This document shows positions 31,599-42,291 of a DNA stretch of 64,000 bases, one piece after another; the stretch's first letter is position 1, and every line of letters begins with the position of its first letter. Source of the stretch: Costus lasius. Lineage: Eukaryota; Streptophyta; Magnoliopsida; Zingiberales; Costaceae. Location of the stretch: the NCBI GenBank assembly GCA_027563935.2, contig CM050454.1, forward strand, positions 48,016,596-48,080,595. The letters are read 5' to 3'. Position numbers and translations under genes: made by a program. Below the pieces are notes generated by a model. That model ran no database searches. It worked only from the letters and a program-made list of their open reading frames with translations, and was not told the DNA's origin.

Positions 31599-32560
31599 TT
31601 AATCAAACAATCTAGAGCTTCTTCTCCTTCTTCTCTTTTTCTTCTTCTTCTCATAATTTTGATGTCCTTTCTCCTGTAATCCTCTATCAATATCCTCAGA
31701 AAAATTGTCAGTTCCAACATTAGAGGATTCATCAAATAAATTACAAACATCATAAACAACATCATCGACTATATCTATGCTACAACATGATCCAGAATTT
31801 GAAATTTTATTCAAAGAATTAGCAAGATCAAATTCAATTATTTTTTCACAAATATCAAAAGTGATTTTTCCTTTTTTAACATATATGTGTGCTCCAGCAG
31901 TAGCCAAAAAGGGTCTACCAAGAATTATGGGATTTTTATGATTTTTTTCCATGTCAAGCACTACAAAATCAGCAGGTATAAAAAATTAACCTACCTTGAT
32001 TGGAACATTCTCTATAATACCCATAGGATACTTTACCGAGCTATCAGCGAGCTGTAAAGATATGCATGTTGGTTTCAGCTCTCCAATGTCCAGCTTCCTG
32101 CAAATAGATAAAGGCATTAGGCTTACATTGACTCCTAAATCACATAAGGCTCGGTCAAAAGCCATGCTTCCAATAGAACAAGGTACAGAGAAACTACCTG
32201 GATCCTTTAGTTTCAGTGACAATTTATTTTGAATGATAGCACTCCAATCCTCAGTTAAAGCCACAGTACAAGTACCATAGTCCTCAATTTTTCTTTTGTT
32301 AGATAAGATTTCTTTCAAAAATTTTGCATATGATGGCATTTCAGATATAGCTTCAGTAAAAGGGATATTAATGTAAAGTTTTTTCAACACTTCAAGAAAT
32401 TTGCCAAATTGTTTATCAAGTTTTGCTTGCACTAACCTTTGTGGAAAGGGTATAGGTGGCCTATAAGGTGGAGGTAAATTAGGTTTAGAATTATCTTTCT
32501 CACATGGCACATCCCCTTTTGGTTCATCACCCTTTAGAGGTGGCAAACTAGCTTGGGTTT
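31599..32560 (-). pseudogene. Ath1 protease region, broken
   Basis: On the minus strand, 32546-31986 reads a proline-rich start (PPPYRPPIPFPQRL), then FLEVLKKLYINIPFTEAI, SIGSMAFDRALCDLGVNVSL and SVKYPMGIIENVPIKVG. DLG at the aspartic protease site is usual in Athila/Tat elements. A stop follows, and the next open piece (31961-31599) continues with PIILGRPFLATAGAHIYVKK, the end of the protease fold. It finishes in a Lys/Arg-rich stretch, after which RT would be expected but is absent. Aspartic proteases of this type mature gag-pol. The stop makes it a pseudogene. Confidence 0.85.
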
Positions 32561-32574
32561 GCTCTTGCTCAAAA

Positions 32575-33239
32575 GATTTTTTAAACTATAATTAATCATC
32601 ATGATCATCATTAGGCTCTTTTTCATTGATCACAACTTTCCCTTTTGGTTCTTCTAATTGTCTACCACTTCTAGTGATAATAGCATTACAGTGCTCCATA
32701 GGGTTCAACTCAGGTTTAGCAGGAATTTTCCAGTGGGTCTATAAGAACTACTAGCTTGTTGTGCTATTTCATTTTCCAAGATTTTGTTGTGGGCTGCTAA
32801 AGATCCTGCTTGAGATGCAAGTTGACTAACCATTCACTTAAGATCTTCAATTTTTTTGCTTTGATTTTGCATGAACTTTTCTAGCATGGACTCAATATTT
32901 GAATTCTGATTTGAGTTTTGATTTTGATTTGGCTTTTGTTGGTATCCTCTATTTTCAGTTTGTCCCCCTACATTGTTATTATTTTTCCAAGACAGGTTGG
33001 GGTTATTTGTCCATCTAGGGTTGTAGGTACCAGAATAGGGATCATTGTTTCTACCTTGATTATAGTTCCCTAATGCATTAATACGTTCACTATCCTGACT
33101 AGCAATGACTTTACAATCTTCAGAGACATGACCATTGTTACCACATATATCACAAACAATAGATGAAGAGATAACAGCAGTTTGCATCTTAAAGAATCAA
33201 ATCTGTTGCACAAAGAGTCTACCTTCTCTACCAAGGTGC
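32575..33239 (-). pseudogene. Ath1 gag C-terminal part: zinc knuckle and coiled coil, broken
   Basis: On the minus strand, CDICGNNGHVSEDC is a CCHC knuckle, followed by an Asn/Gln-rich stretch (YNPRWTNNPNLSWKNNNN) and a coiled-coil start (IESMLEKFMQNQSKKIEDL). A TGA then interrupts. The same frame resumes with MVSQLASQAGSLAAHNKIL and later EHCNAIITRSGR, a motif near the gag/protease boundary in Athila. This is the nucleic-acid-binding end of gag. Copia C separates it from the gag middle at 42292. Confidence 0.85.
33235..33239. repeat. Target-site duplication of Copia C, left copy (GGTGC)
   Basis: GGTGC directly precedes the C 5' LTR and directly follows the 3' LTR (42292-42296). Both lie in Ath1 gag. 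Confidence 0.93.
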
Positions 33240-34895
33240 TGTTGGGGTATGCCCTTAAGGCTAATGTTTGAGGCCTTGGGTTGTTATCAGTATCATGTAT
33301 AAACTCTATGTTTATAAAGGCAATGGTTGTTATTCAGGTTGTTGCATTATCTGCTGCTATATGTATACTTCTGAATAATGTCTCAATGGTGTTCAGCTTG
33401 GCTGACATGCAGTATTGTCCTTAGTCGAGATATCTTGGTGAACAAGAGACAACCTTGATATGATTGAGACTAATATGTGTTCTAATCTTATAGGATGCTT
33501 CGAGCATGGAATAAGATGTAGACTCATAGGTACATTGGATGTACTGGACTGACCCTACTTAGGATATTCAATTGCTTGTCACAATGTGAATAATCCTTAT
33601 GTGCAAACAAGTGGCATATTTCCTCTGACTTGAGATCACTTGTGTTTCTAAATGAGGATTGGCATTGTCTTGAGGTAGTTCAATATCATTTGAAATATAA
33701 TGGTTATAGATTATCTTGGATAATGGGCATGAGTCATGTTAGGGCATTAGTGATAGATATAGGATTGCCTCTCCTAGTTGGAGTGTGATGTTCTAAAGGG
33801 GCCCCCTGTATGAGATGGTTGTGAAAGTGTATGGCCATACCTAGATGACTATGTTCATCTAATCTAACCACTCTCATAATGTTGGAGTTACAGGCTTGAC
33901 ACGCTTGTCCAACGAGAACATCCAGTGGCAAAGGAAACATGTATGCCTAGTGAATTGAATTCACACTTGTGCTGTGTTTGGGTGTAGTCTTGGAAGACTC
34001 TTTCCTTTATATCGGGAGATAGTGATGTGTTGCTAGATACCCCTCTCTGTTCGTGATAACGTAAGTTATCGTTACCGACATTAAAGGAAACCCTTAGGGT
34101 CGCACAATTTGATGATATGGCTTAGTTATGTCAGATCGTGTGGACTGAATTGTTTTGGTTCAGTTTAAAGGAGTTTAAACTCTGATTGTAAGTGAGATCT
34201 GGTCTGATCATGTTTGATTGATTAGGGCTTGAGATCGGTAAGCTTCGATCGAGAGAATTGATGCTTGATCGATGAGATCAGGAGCATCAAGAGATGAATG
34301 GTTAGATCTTGTGCCATTTGTTTTGACAAGATCTGAACCAATGCTGGTTTGATTTGGTCTTTGAACCGAATTAAATTGAACCGGTTCACTTATGTGAATG
34401 CATGGTTCAAAGAGGAGAGGAGTTATCGATGGCTTTAAGTGGTGGCTTCAAGTGGAGTTGTAAACATACTATATTTGGAAGGCGTTTTTCTTTGAGAAAA
34501 GAAACGCTCCCACGTTCGAACGCCATCGTGCTCTCGCCTCTCTTCCTCTCGTCTTGGGTTGTCTTCACGCCAAGAAGGAGATTCGGTCAGCCAAGAAAAG
34601 CATCTCATCTCCTTCACGCATCGAGGACTCCTTGAAGAGCTTTGCTAGCACAAGGTTCACGCCAAGGGAGAAAGCCATCATCACCTTGTGTGCGTCCACT
34701 TTGGAGGAGAGCCGCTTGCCCTCTTGCTTCCAAGTCGCCATCCAAACAATGGCTTTGGTAAGATCACAACTTGATCTTTGCAAACATAAGGTTAATCATA
34801 TGTTCATGCCACATGCGATCTTCATGAAATCCCTATTTCCGCCCATGCAAATTTTAGAAGTGCATGCGTTCAGGGTTTTCGCCCCCCCACTTTCA
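33240..34895 (+). repeat. 5' LTR of Copia C (1656 bp)
   Basis: It starts TGTTGGGGTATGCCC and ends CCCCCCCACTTTCA. The palindrome GATAACGTAAGTTATC is at 34055-34070 and a C7 tract at 34882-34888. The frames inside the last 500 bp recur in the 3' LTR and are not genes on present evidence. Confidence 0.95.
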
Positions 34896-34897
34896 AT

Positions 34898-34909
34898 TGG
34901 TATCAGAGC
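34898..34909 (+). other. Primer-binding site of Copia C (tRNA-iMet)
   Basis: TGGTATCAGAGC lies two bases after the LTR end. Confidence 0.94.
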
Positions 34910-36706
34910 ATAGTTTCGGTATGATTCATATGATTGCCATGATGTGATTGTGATCCATGCTTGACTTATAGGATAGAGCTTCTTCACAGTTACATGCGCT
35001 TACTTGATGCTATGTTTACATAAAATGTTTTGTGCATGTATCAATGTTATAAGAAGTGTGCGCATTTTTCATAGTTGTTTTCAAACAATATTTATTTCAT
35101 GCGTGATTCCATATAGATCTATCGGCGCCTACTTGAAATACTTAGACGGGTTACTAGGGTTGAAGTCGTCAGTCTAGTCTGGACCCAACAGCCTGATCAG
35201 ACCATCTGACAGCCTAGATGGGTCGACCAGATAGCACCTATGCGCAAGCATGAGGTGGCTATAGGTCGACTGCAGAAAGGCGTGTAGCGATGTCTGATTG
35301 AGGCAACCAGTGAACGATCATGATTAAGGCCCGGGGTCACACCCGCTTGCCAGAAATCATGTGGGACGTTCAGCCCTTAAGGCATGCATTGTTGACCATG
35401 AGGTCGACGCAAGTCAGTTATGACTTGGTGCATGCAAGGGCAGTGGGTCTGACTTGGTCTGATGAGTGGATCCCTATTAATGGACCGTTGTAAGGTAGTA
35501 GGGCACATAAGGAAATAAAATTGATACCATGGGGTTTTTCAAAATTTTTACTTTCCTGTATGGATCACATGTTGTTTGTTTAACCTGATTGCATGTCTAT
35601 TTCATCTTATGTGGGCTGCCCTATTTATGTGCTGTGCTAGGGCCTGTGTGCCTGGATTAATTAATTGTAAATTATTTTTGTGATCTGCGAATCACATTTT
35701 AATCTATGTTAATTGACTTGCGAGTCAAATCACGTCTAGATAGATTAAATGTAAATTAATCAGACATGAGCACAGAGCATACATGGCAGAGGAGCATGCA
35801 GCAAGTGGGAGGCCTAGAGTTCGACTCTAGTACAGGCGCATGCTACCTGGTGGGCGCATCTGAGCTGCAGAGGGTGCTTGGGCCCGGGCTGAGCCAGATG
35901 AAGTGCAAAAGACCCATGAAGAGCACAAGTGAAGACTTGTGTAAAACTAGGGTTTTACTTAGGCTTAATGGGCGTTTACCACATAAGATCATTGTGCTTT
36001 CTATTTACTGTTTAAGTAATATTAGCACCTGCATGAGTTAATCTTCTGCTATCACCATAGGATATGCATGTTAGTAAGAAGATAAAAGGACCGTTAAAAT
36101 CCAGCGTTAAATATCAAGCACGTAAGCCTTCTGACGCAAAACATCACTGTTCTGACTATCGTTGGGGCCGTGTTGTACCCACTCAGTGGGCACGCCCAGC
36201 TATCTTCAGACGGTGTGTGGTTACACCTGCGTGTTACAGAGAAGGGATTTATCGCTTTTCGTTGCTCAGCATAGCACGTGGTGGTCCAGGGAGTAGGTCA
36301 GGTCAGCTTGACCATGTAGGCTACATATTGAGCATATGTTAGCTATATGGAGGCAGCCATCTGTGGAATCAGAAACTGTGTTGTACCAACTCAGTTGGCA
36401 CAGTCTTCTGGATTGCCTAGATGAAGGGGAATCGCACGGGTTGGCGATTGGCATGCATAGCCTACCAGTGATTAGTGCTTCAACTCTCTGTGCATCTTAT
36501 CTCGCCTGAGCGGGACGCGGAGACCAAGTATGAAATCTGGATCCCATCTCACTAAAAGAGTTTTACTCTTTCGGACTGTTTTATTGGATTTTTCAGTCAG
36601 ATAAAATAGTGAGAAAAGAATCACTCTTAAGTCCTAGAATGATTCTAACATGGATACTGACCTTGTTGTTCTTGCTATGTTGTAGATTCCTGCAGCAACG
36701 AACACC
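34910..36706 (+). other. Copia C leader (5' UTR), about 1.8 kb
   Basis: Non-coding and collinear with the B leader from 35328 onward (GGCCCGGGGTCACACCCG). It contains the tRNA-like module at 35793-35841 and the GTTGTACC...ACTCAGT motif pair near 36170 and 36383. Because C is complete, it shows what the B leader lost when A inserted. Confidence 0.8.
35793..35841 (+). other. tRNA-like module in the Copia C leader
   Basis: GCCTAGAGTTCGACTCTAGT (35812-35831) forms the same T-arm-like hairpin as in Copia B. The stem pair GGG/CCC of B is GAG/CTC here, so base changes on the two sides compensate. It is slightly shorter than in B. No full tRNA seen. Confidence 0.5.
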
Positions 36707-36718
36707 ACAGGGTTCAAT

Positions 36719-39700
36719 GTGCGATCCTTACTGGAAAGGGAGAAGTTTGCTGGGCCAAACTTCTCAGACTGGTACGGACACCTTAAGATTGTTCTTAAGG
36801 CTGAGAGGAAGCTGTATGTCCTTGAGATGGCAATACCGCCTCAACCCGCTGCGAACGCCGCAAGGGCAGTTCGGGATGCTTATGAGAAGCATGTCAATGA
36901 TAGCATTGATGTCGCTTACCTTATGCTTGCATCTATGACGCCAGAGCTGCAGCGTCAGCATGAAGATTTATCTGCTATTGAAATTATAGCAAATCTCAAA
37001 ATGCTGTATGCTGCACAGGCAAGGACAGAACGCTATAACTTGACAAAACTTTTCTTTCAGAGCAAACTGACTGAAGGGAGTCCAGTGGGAGCTCACGTAC
37101 TCAAGATGATTGGGTACAAAGAGGCTCTAGAGAAACTGGGACACACCATCAATCAGGAACTTGTTGTAGACATTATCTTGCAGTCTCTCCCGGTCTCTTT
37201 CGATCTGTTCATCATTAATTTTAATATGAACAAGATCGACTGTACACCGGCAGAGTTACTGAACATGCTCTGTACTACAGAGCAGACTCTTGAGAAGGGA
37301 AAGCCTTCATCCTCTGTCTTGATGGTTCCTTCAAGGAACAAGAAGAAGGGGAAGAAGGGCAAAGCCCCTATCAAGAGCTATAACAAGGCTCTGAAACAAA
37401 AGGTGAAGCGGTCGAAGGACAACAGATGCTTCCATTGTGGCCAGCTGGGTCACTGGAAGAAGGACTATAAAGCGCTCCAAGGAGACAAGAAGGGAAGCAA
37501 GACTTTCACTTATGGCTCAGGTATTTTTGTGACTGAAGTCATGGTGTCTTCTTCTATTTCATGGGTGTTGGACACTGCATGTGGAGTTCACATTTGTTCA
37601 AATGTACAGGAACTCAAGAGAAGAAGACAGGTGGGACAGCATGAGGTGGACCTACGAGTTGGAAACGGGGCACGGGTTGCTGCTGTTGCTGTAGGACAAT
37701 ATAACATCTCTTTACCATCTGGTCTTGTATTAGAACTGGACAATTGTTATTTTGTACCGAGCATAACTAAGAATATTATCTCTATTCCTGCTCTTGTCAG
37801 GAAAGGGTTTTCCTTTGAATGCAAAACTTTAAAGTGTTGTATTTCATTTGATAATATTGTTTATGCTACTGGGTCGATTAACAATGGGTTATTCATGTTG
37901 GACATGGAATGTTCTGTACAACAAATTGATAATAAGAAAGCCAAGTATGCTGATGACAGCACCTTGCTATGGCATAGTCGTTTAGGCCATATTAACAAGA
38001 AGCGCATTAAGCGGTTGCATGACCATGGACTGCTGGGATCATTCTCCTATGAGGAGCTTGATACATGCAAAGCTTGTTTAATGGGTAAAATGACGAAGTC
38101 TCCTTTTTCTAATAAAGGTCAAAGGGCTTCAGGTTTACTTGACCTCATTCACAGTGATGTGTGTGGGCCATTTAGTAAACATCCCGGAGGTGGCTATTTA
38201 TACTTCATTACTTTTACTGATGATTTCAGTAGATACGGTTATGTCTATCTTATGAGACATAAGAGTGAATCTTTTGACAAGTTCAAAGAGTTCAAAAATG
38301 AAGTACAGAATCAGTTAGGCCAAAAAATCAAGGCACTTCGTTCAGATCGAGGTGGAGAATACTTGAGTCGAGAGTTTACTGACTATCTGAAGGAGTGCGG
38401 GATTATCTCACAGCTCACTCCGCCAGGAACACCGCAATGGAATGGTGTGTCCGAGAGGAGAAATAGAACCTTATTGGATATGATTCGTTCAATGATGAGT
38501 CAGGCTACTTTACCTTACTCCTTTTCGGGATTTGCACTGGAAATAGCTGCAAAGGTACTAAACCGAGTGCCATCCAAGGCCGTTTCAAAGACTCCATATG
38601 AGTTATGGTATGGGAAACAGCCGAGCTTGACATTTATTAAAATCTGGGGTTGCGATGCTTATGTCAAAAAGCTCGCCTCTGGGAAACTGGAGAGCAGATC
38701 TGATAAATGTATCTTTGTCGGTTACCCTAAAGAAACTAAGGGTTATTATTTCTACGATCCCAAGGAGAACAAGGTATTTGTTGCTCGTACGGCTATTTTT
38801 CTTAAGAAGGAATTTCTTCTGCAAGAGGCCAGTGGGAGAGAAATAAAGCTGGATGAGAATCCAGAAGAAGGACAAAGAAGTCAAACTCAGTTGGATGAGC
38901 CTGAGCCAATAGAACAGGTTACTGAACAACCTGAGACTCAGATATCACAGGAACCGCGAAGATCGGGAAGGATCCATCGACAACCTGAGCGCTATGATGG
39001 AGTCTACATCATTGATGATGAACCCCTCACTTATGCGGATGCGGTCAGTGGACCGGAATCAGCAAGATGGCTTGAAGCTATGCGAGCCGAGATGGACTCC
39101 ATGTCAGATAACCAAGTCTGGGATTTGGTTGATCTGCCTCAGGGAGTAATCCCTATAGGCTGTAAGTGGATCTTCAAAAAGAAGATTGACATGGATGGTA
39201 ACGTGGTTACCTATAAAGGCAAGCTAGTTGCGAAAGGTTTCAAACAAATCTACGGGATAGATTATGATGAAACTTTCTCTCCTGTAGCCATGTTCAAGTC
39301 TATTCGGATTATTCTCGCGATAGCTGCATATTATGATTATGAGATCTGGCAAATGGATTTGAAAACCGCTTTCCTTAACGGAAAACTAGAAGAGGATGTG
39401 TATATGACACAACCTGAAGGTTTCATCAATCCATCAGATCGTCATAAAATATGCAAATTAAAGAAGTCCATTTATGGACTTAAACAAGCATCGAGAAGCT
39501 GGAATATTCATTTTGATGAATCAATCTGTGAATTTGGTTTCATCAAAAATGAAGATGACCCGTGTGTATATAAGAGGTTTAGTGGGAGCGTGATTACTTT
39601 CCTAGTCCTCTACGTCGATGACATCTTGATCATTGGAAACGATATTCCTGAACTGCATGTCGTCAAAGCATGGTTAAGAAAATGTTTCCAGATGAAAGAT

Positions 39701-40594
39701 TTAGGAGAAGCAGCCTATGTATTAGGTGTGCGGATCTACAGAGATAGATCTAAGAGGATTCTCGGGCTGTGCCAGAGTACTTACATTGATAAAGTCCTGG
39801 AGAGATTCCATTTAGAAAATTCTAAAAGAGGAAATCTTCCAGTCAGACATGGTCTAAATCTTTCGAAGAGCCAGTGTCCTCAAACACAGTCTGAGAAAGA
39901 TGAAATGGACAACACGCCTTATGCTTCGGCTATTGGATCCATTATGTATGCGATGTTGTGTACTCGCCCAGACGTCGCTTACGGGTTAAGCGTGACCAGT
40001 CGATTCCAAAGTAATCCAGGTAAGGCACACTGGATTGCAGTCAAGAACATTTTGAAATATCTTCGGAGGACCAAAGATATGTTCTTGATATATGGAGGTC
40101 AGGAAGAACTCAGTATTGAAGGATATACTGACGCTTCATTCCAATCTGACCAGGATGATTTCCGATCGCAATCAGGCTATGTTTTTAGCTTGAATGGAGG
40201 AGCAGTGGTGTGGAAAAGTTTCAAACAATCAATTGTTGCTGATTCCACAACAGAAGCCGAGTATGTTGCAGCCTCAGAAGCATCAAAGGAGGCAGTGTGG
40301 ATTCGTAAGTTCGTTCAGGAACTTGGTCTTGTTCCTTCGAGTGCAGATCCTTTGGTTATCTTCTGTGATAACACTGGAGCAATAGCACAAGCAAAGGAAT
40401 CACGGTCACACCAGAAGTCCAAGCACATACAGAGAAGGTTTCATTTGATCCGTGAGATCATAGATCGTGGAGAGATCAAGATCTGCAAGGTTCATACAGA
40501 TGACAATCTAGCTGACCCGCTTACAAAGCCTCTGGCGCAGCAGAAGCATGAGAAGCACTGTAATAATATGGGTTTAAGATTTCTCAACCATTAG
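36719..40594 (+). CDS. Copia C gag-pol polyprotein, start codon lost
   Basis: Continuous open frame with the same domain order as Copia B: gag, zinc knuckle, LDTACG protease, integrase (WHSRLGHINKKR...CKACLMGK zinc finger, HSDVCG, RSDRGGEY, SERRNRT), RT with YVDD, RNase H (TDASFQSDQDD, TEAEYVAA, FCDNTGA). Where B has ATG AGC, this copy has ACA GGG (36707-36712), so no ATG opens the frame. The coordinate given is the GTG that aligns with codon 5 of B; the first in-frame ATG comes later, in VLEMAIPPQ. The last Cys of the CCHC knuckle is Tyr (CFHCGQLGHWKKDY, 37466-37468). The integrase zinc finger is complete, unlike in B. Probably defective in gag, though pol is intact. Confidence 0.9.
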   Translation: MRSLLEREKFAGPNFSDWYGHLKIVLKAERKLYVLEMAIPPQPAANAARAVRDAYEKHVNDSIDVAYLMLASMTPELQRQHEDLSAIEIIANLKMLYAAQARTERYNLTKLFFQSKLTEGSPVGAHVLKMIGYKEALEKLGHTINQELVVDIILQSLPVSFDLFIINFNMNKIDCTPAELLNMLCTTEQTLEKGKPSSSVLMVPSRNKKKGKKGKAPIKSYNKALKQKVKRSKDNRCFHCGQLGHWKKDYKALQGDKKGSKTFTYGSGIFVTEVMVSSSISWVLDTACGVHICSNVQELKRRRQVGQHEVDLRVGNGARVAAVAVGQYNISLPSGLVLELDNCYFVPSITKNIISIPALVRKGFSFECKTLKCCISFDNIVYATGSINNGLFMLDMECSVQQIDNKKAKYADDSTLLWHSRLGHINKKRIKRLHDHGLLGSFSYEELDTCKACLMGKMTKSPFSNKGQRASGLLDLIHSDVCGPFSKHPGGGYLYFITFTDDFSRYGYVYLMRHKSESFDKFKEFKNEVQNQLGQKIKALRSDRGGEYLSREFTDYLKECGIISQLTPPGTPQWNGVSERRNRTLLDMIRSMMSQATLPYSFSGFALEIAAKVLNRVPSKAVSKTPYELWYGKQPSLTFIKIWGCDAYVKKLASGKLESRSDKCIFVGYPKETKGYYFYDPKENKVFVARTAIFLKKEFLLQEASGREIKLDENPEEGQRSQTQLDEPEPIEQVTEQPETQISQEPRRSGRIHRQPERYDGVYIIDDEPLTYADAVSGPESARWLEAMRAEMDSMSDNQVWDLVDLPQGVIPIGCKWIFKKKIDMDGNVVTYKGKLVAKGFKQIYGIDYDETFSPVAMFKSIRIILAIAAYYDYEIWQMDLKTAFLNGKLEEDVYMTQPEGFINPSDRHKICKLKKSIYGLKQASRSWNIHFDESICEFGFIKNEDDPCVYKRFSGSVITFLVLYVDDILIIGNDIPELHVVKAWLRKCFQMKDLGEAAYVLGVRIYRDRSKRILGLCQSTYIDKVLERFHLENSKRGNLPVRHGLNLSKSQCPQTQSEKDEMDNTPYASAIGSIMYAMLCTRPDVAYGLSVTSRFQSNPGKAHWIAVKNILKYLRRTKDMFLIYGGQEELSIEGYTDASFQSDQDDFRSQSGYVFSLNGGAVVWKSFKQSIVADSTTEAEYVAASEASKEAVWIRKFVQELGLVPSSADPLVIFCDNTGAIAQAKESRSHQKSKHIQRRFHLIREIIDRGEIKICKVHTDDNLADPLTKPLAQQKHEKHCNNMGLRFLNH

Positions 40595-40603
40595 ATTAAG
40601 TGC

Positions 40604-40613
40604 AAGTGGGAGA
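40604..40613 (+). other. Polypurine tract of Copia C
   Basis: AAGTGGGAGA stands one base before the TGTTGGGG of the 3' LTR, exactly as in B. Confidence 0.9.
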
Positions 40614-40614
40614 T

Positions 40615-42291
40615 TGTTGGGGTATGCCCTTAAGGCTAATGTTTGAGGCCTTGGGTTGTTATCAGTATCATGTATAAACTCTATGTTTATAAAGGCAATG
40701 GTTGTTATTCAGGTTGTTGCATTATCTGCTGCTATATGTATACTTCTGAATAATGTCTCAATGGTGTTCAGCTTGGCTGACATGCAGTATTGTCCTTAGT
40801 CGAGATAACTTGGTGAACATGAGACAACCTTGATATGATTGAGACTAATATGTGTTCTAATCTTATAGGATGCTTCGAGCATGGAATAAGATGTAGACTC
40901 ATAGGTACATTGGATGTACTGGACTGACCCTACTTAGGATATTCAATTGCTTGTCACAATGTGAATAATCCTTATGTGCAAACAAGTGGCATATTTCCTC
41001 TGACTTGAGATCACTTGTGTTTCTAAATGAGGATTGGCATTGTCTTGAGGTAGTTCAATATCATTTGAAATATAATGGTTATAGATTATCTTGGATAATG
41101 GGCATGAGTCATGTTAGGGCATTAGTGATAGATATAGGATTGCCTCTCCTAGTTGGAGTGTGATGTTCTAAAGGGGCCCCTGTATGAGATGGTTGTGAAA
41201 GTGTATGGCCATACCCAGATGACTATGTTCATCTGATCTAACCACTCTCATCATGTTGGAGTTACAGGCTTGACACGCTTGTCCAACGAGAACATCCAGT
41301 GGCAAAGGAAACATGTATGCCTAGTGAATTGAATTCACACTTGTGCTGTGTTTGGGTGTAGTCTTGGAAGACTCTTTCCTTTATATCGGGAGACAGTGAT
41401 GTGTTGCTAGATACCCCTCTCTGTTCGTGATAACGTAAGTTATCGTTACCGACATTAAAGGAAACCCTTAGGGTCGCACAATTTGATGATATGGCTTACT
41501 TATGTCAGATCGTGTGGATTGAATTGTTTTGGATCAGTTTAAAGGAGTTTAAACTCTGATTGTAAGTGAGATCTGGTCTGATCATGTTTGATTGATTAGG
41601 GCTTGAGATCGGTAAGCTTCGATCGAGAGAATTGATGCTTGATCGATGAGATCAGGAGCATCAAGAGATGAATGGTTAGATCTTGTGCCATTTGTTTTGA
41701 CAAGATCTGAACCAATGCTGGTTTGATTTGGTCTTTGAACCAAATGCAATTGAACCGAATTAAATTGAACCGGTTCACTTATGTGAACGCATGGTTCAAA
41801 GAGGAGAGGAGTTATCGATGACTTTAAGTGGTGGCTTCAAGTGGAGTTGTAAACATACTATATTTGGAAGGCGTTTTTCTTTGAGAAAAGAAACGCTCCC
41901 ACGTTCGAACGCCATCGTGCTCTCGCCTCTTCTCCTCTCGTCTTGGGTTGTCTTCATGCCAAGAAGGAGATTCGGTCAGCCAAGAAAAGCATCTCATCTC
42001 CTTCACGCATCGAGGACTCCTTGAAGAGCTTTGCTAGCACAAGGTTCACGCCAAGGGAGAAAGCCATCATCACCTTGTGTGCGTCCACTTTGGAGGAGAG
42101 CCGCTTGCCCTCTTGCTTCCAAGTCGCCATCCAAACAATGGCTTTGGTAAGATCACAACTTGATCTTTGCAAACATATGGTTAATCATATGTTCATGCCA
42201 CATGCGATCTTCATGAAATCCCTATTTCCGCCCATGCAAATTTTAGAAGTGCATGCGTTCAGGGTTTTCGCCCCCCCCCCCCCCACTTTCA
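40615..42291 (+). repeat. 3' LTR of Copia C (1677 bp)
   Basis: It starts TGTTGGGGTATGCCC and ends CCCCACTTTCA, followed by GGTGC. Compared with the 5' LTR it has 15 extra bases (AAATGCAATTGAACC near 41743), a C14 rather than C7 tract (42271-42284) and one base fewer in the GGGGCCCC stretch. These account for the whole length difference of 21. The palindrome is at 41429-41444. Confidence 0.95.

Larger units (their letters stand above)
26924..33239 (-). mobile_element. Ath1 (left piece): 3' LTR part, 3' ORF, protease and gag end
   Basis: Ath1 is an Athila-type Ty3/gypsy element on the minus strand, in three pieces: 26924-33239, 42292-42686 and 49534-51915. The pieces are split by Copia C (GGTGC duplication) and NA-E (GTTGT duplication). 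It keeps gag, a protease and a 3' ORF, but goes from protease directly to the 3' untranslated motif (complement of AAGCGCTAATTTAGAG at 31440-31455) with no RT, RNase H or integrase. It is therefore an internally deleted, non-autonomous copy. Its left LTR end was displaced by Ath4. Confidence 0.87.
33240..42291 (+). mobile_element. Copia C: complete Ty1/copia element, 9052 bp
   Basis: It has two LTRs, a Met primer site, a leader, one long polyprotein frame, a polypurine tract and a perfect GGTGC target duplication. Same family as A and B. The LTRs are nearly identical: by lengths and by eye the indels are 15 bp, a C7/C14 tract and one G/C base, plus a small number of substitutions. This indicates recent insertion. 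The polyprotein has lost its usual start codon and a zinc-knuckle Cys. Confidence 0.96.

Noticed and set aside
34402..34913. Overlapping frames in both Copia C LTRs (also 41791-42356)
   Set aside because: Repeated because the LTRs are copies. They are not kept in the LTRs of A and B and show no domain.
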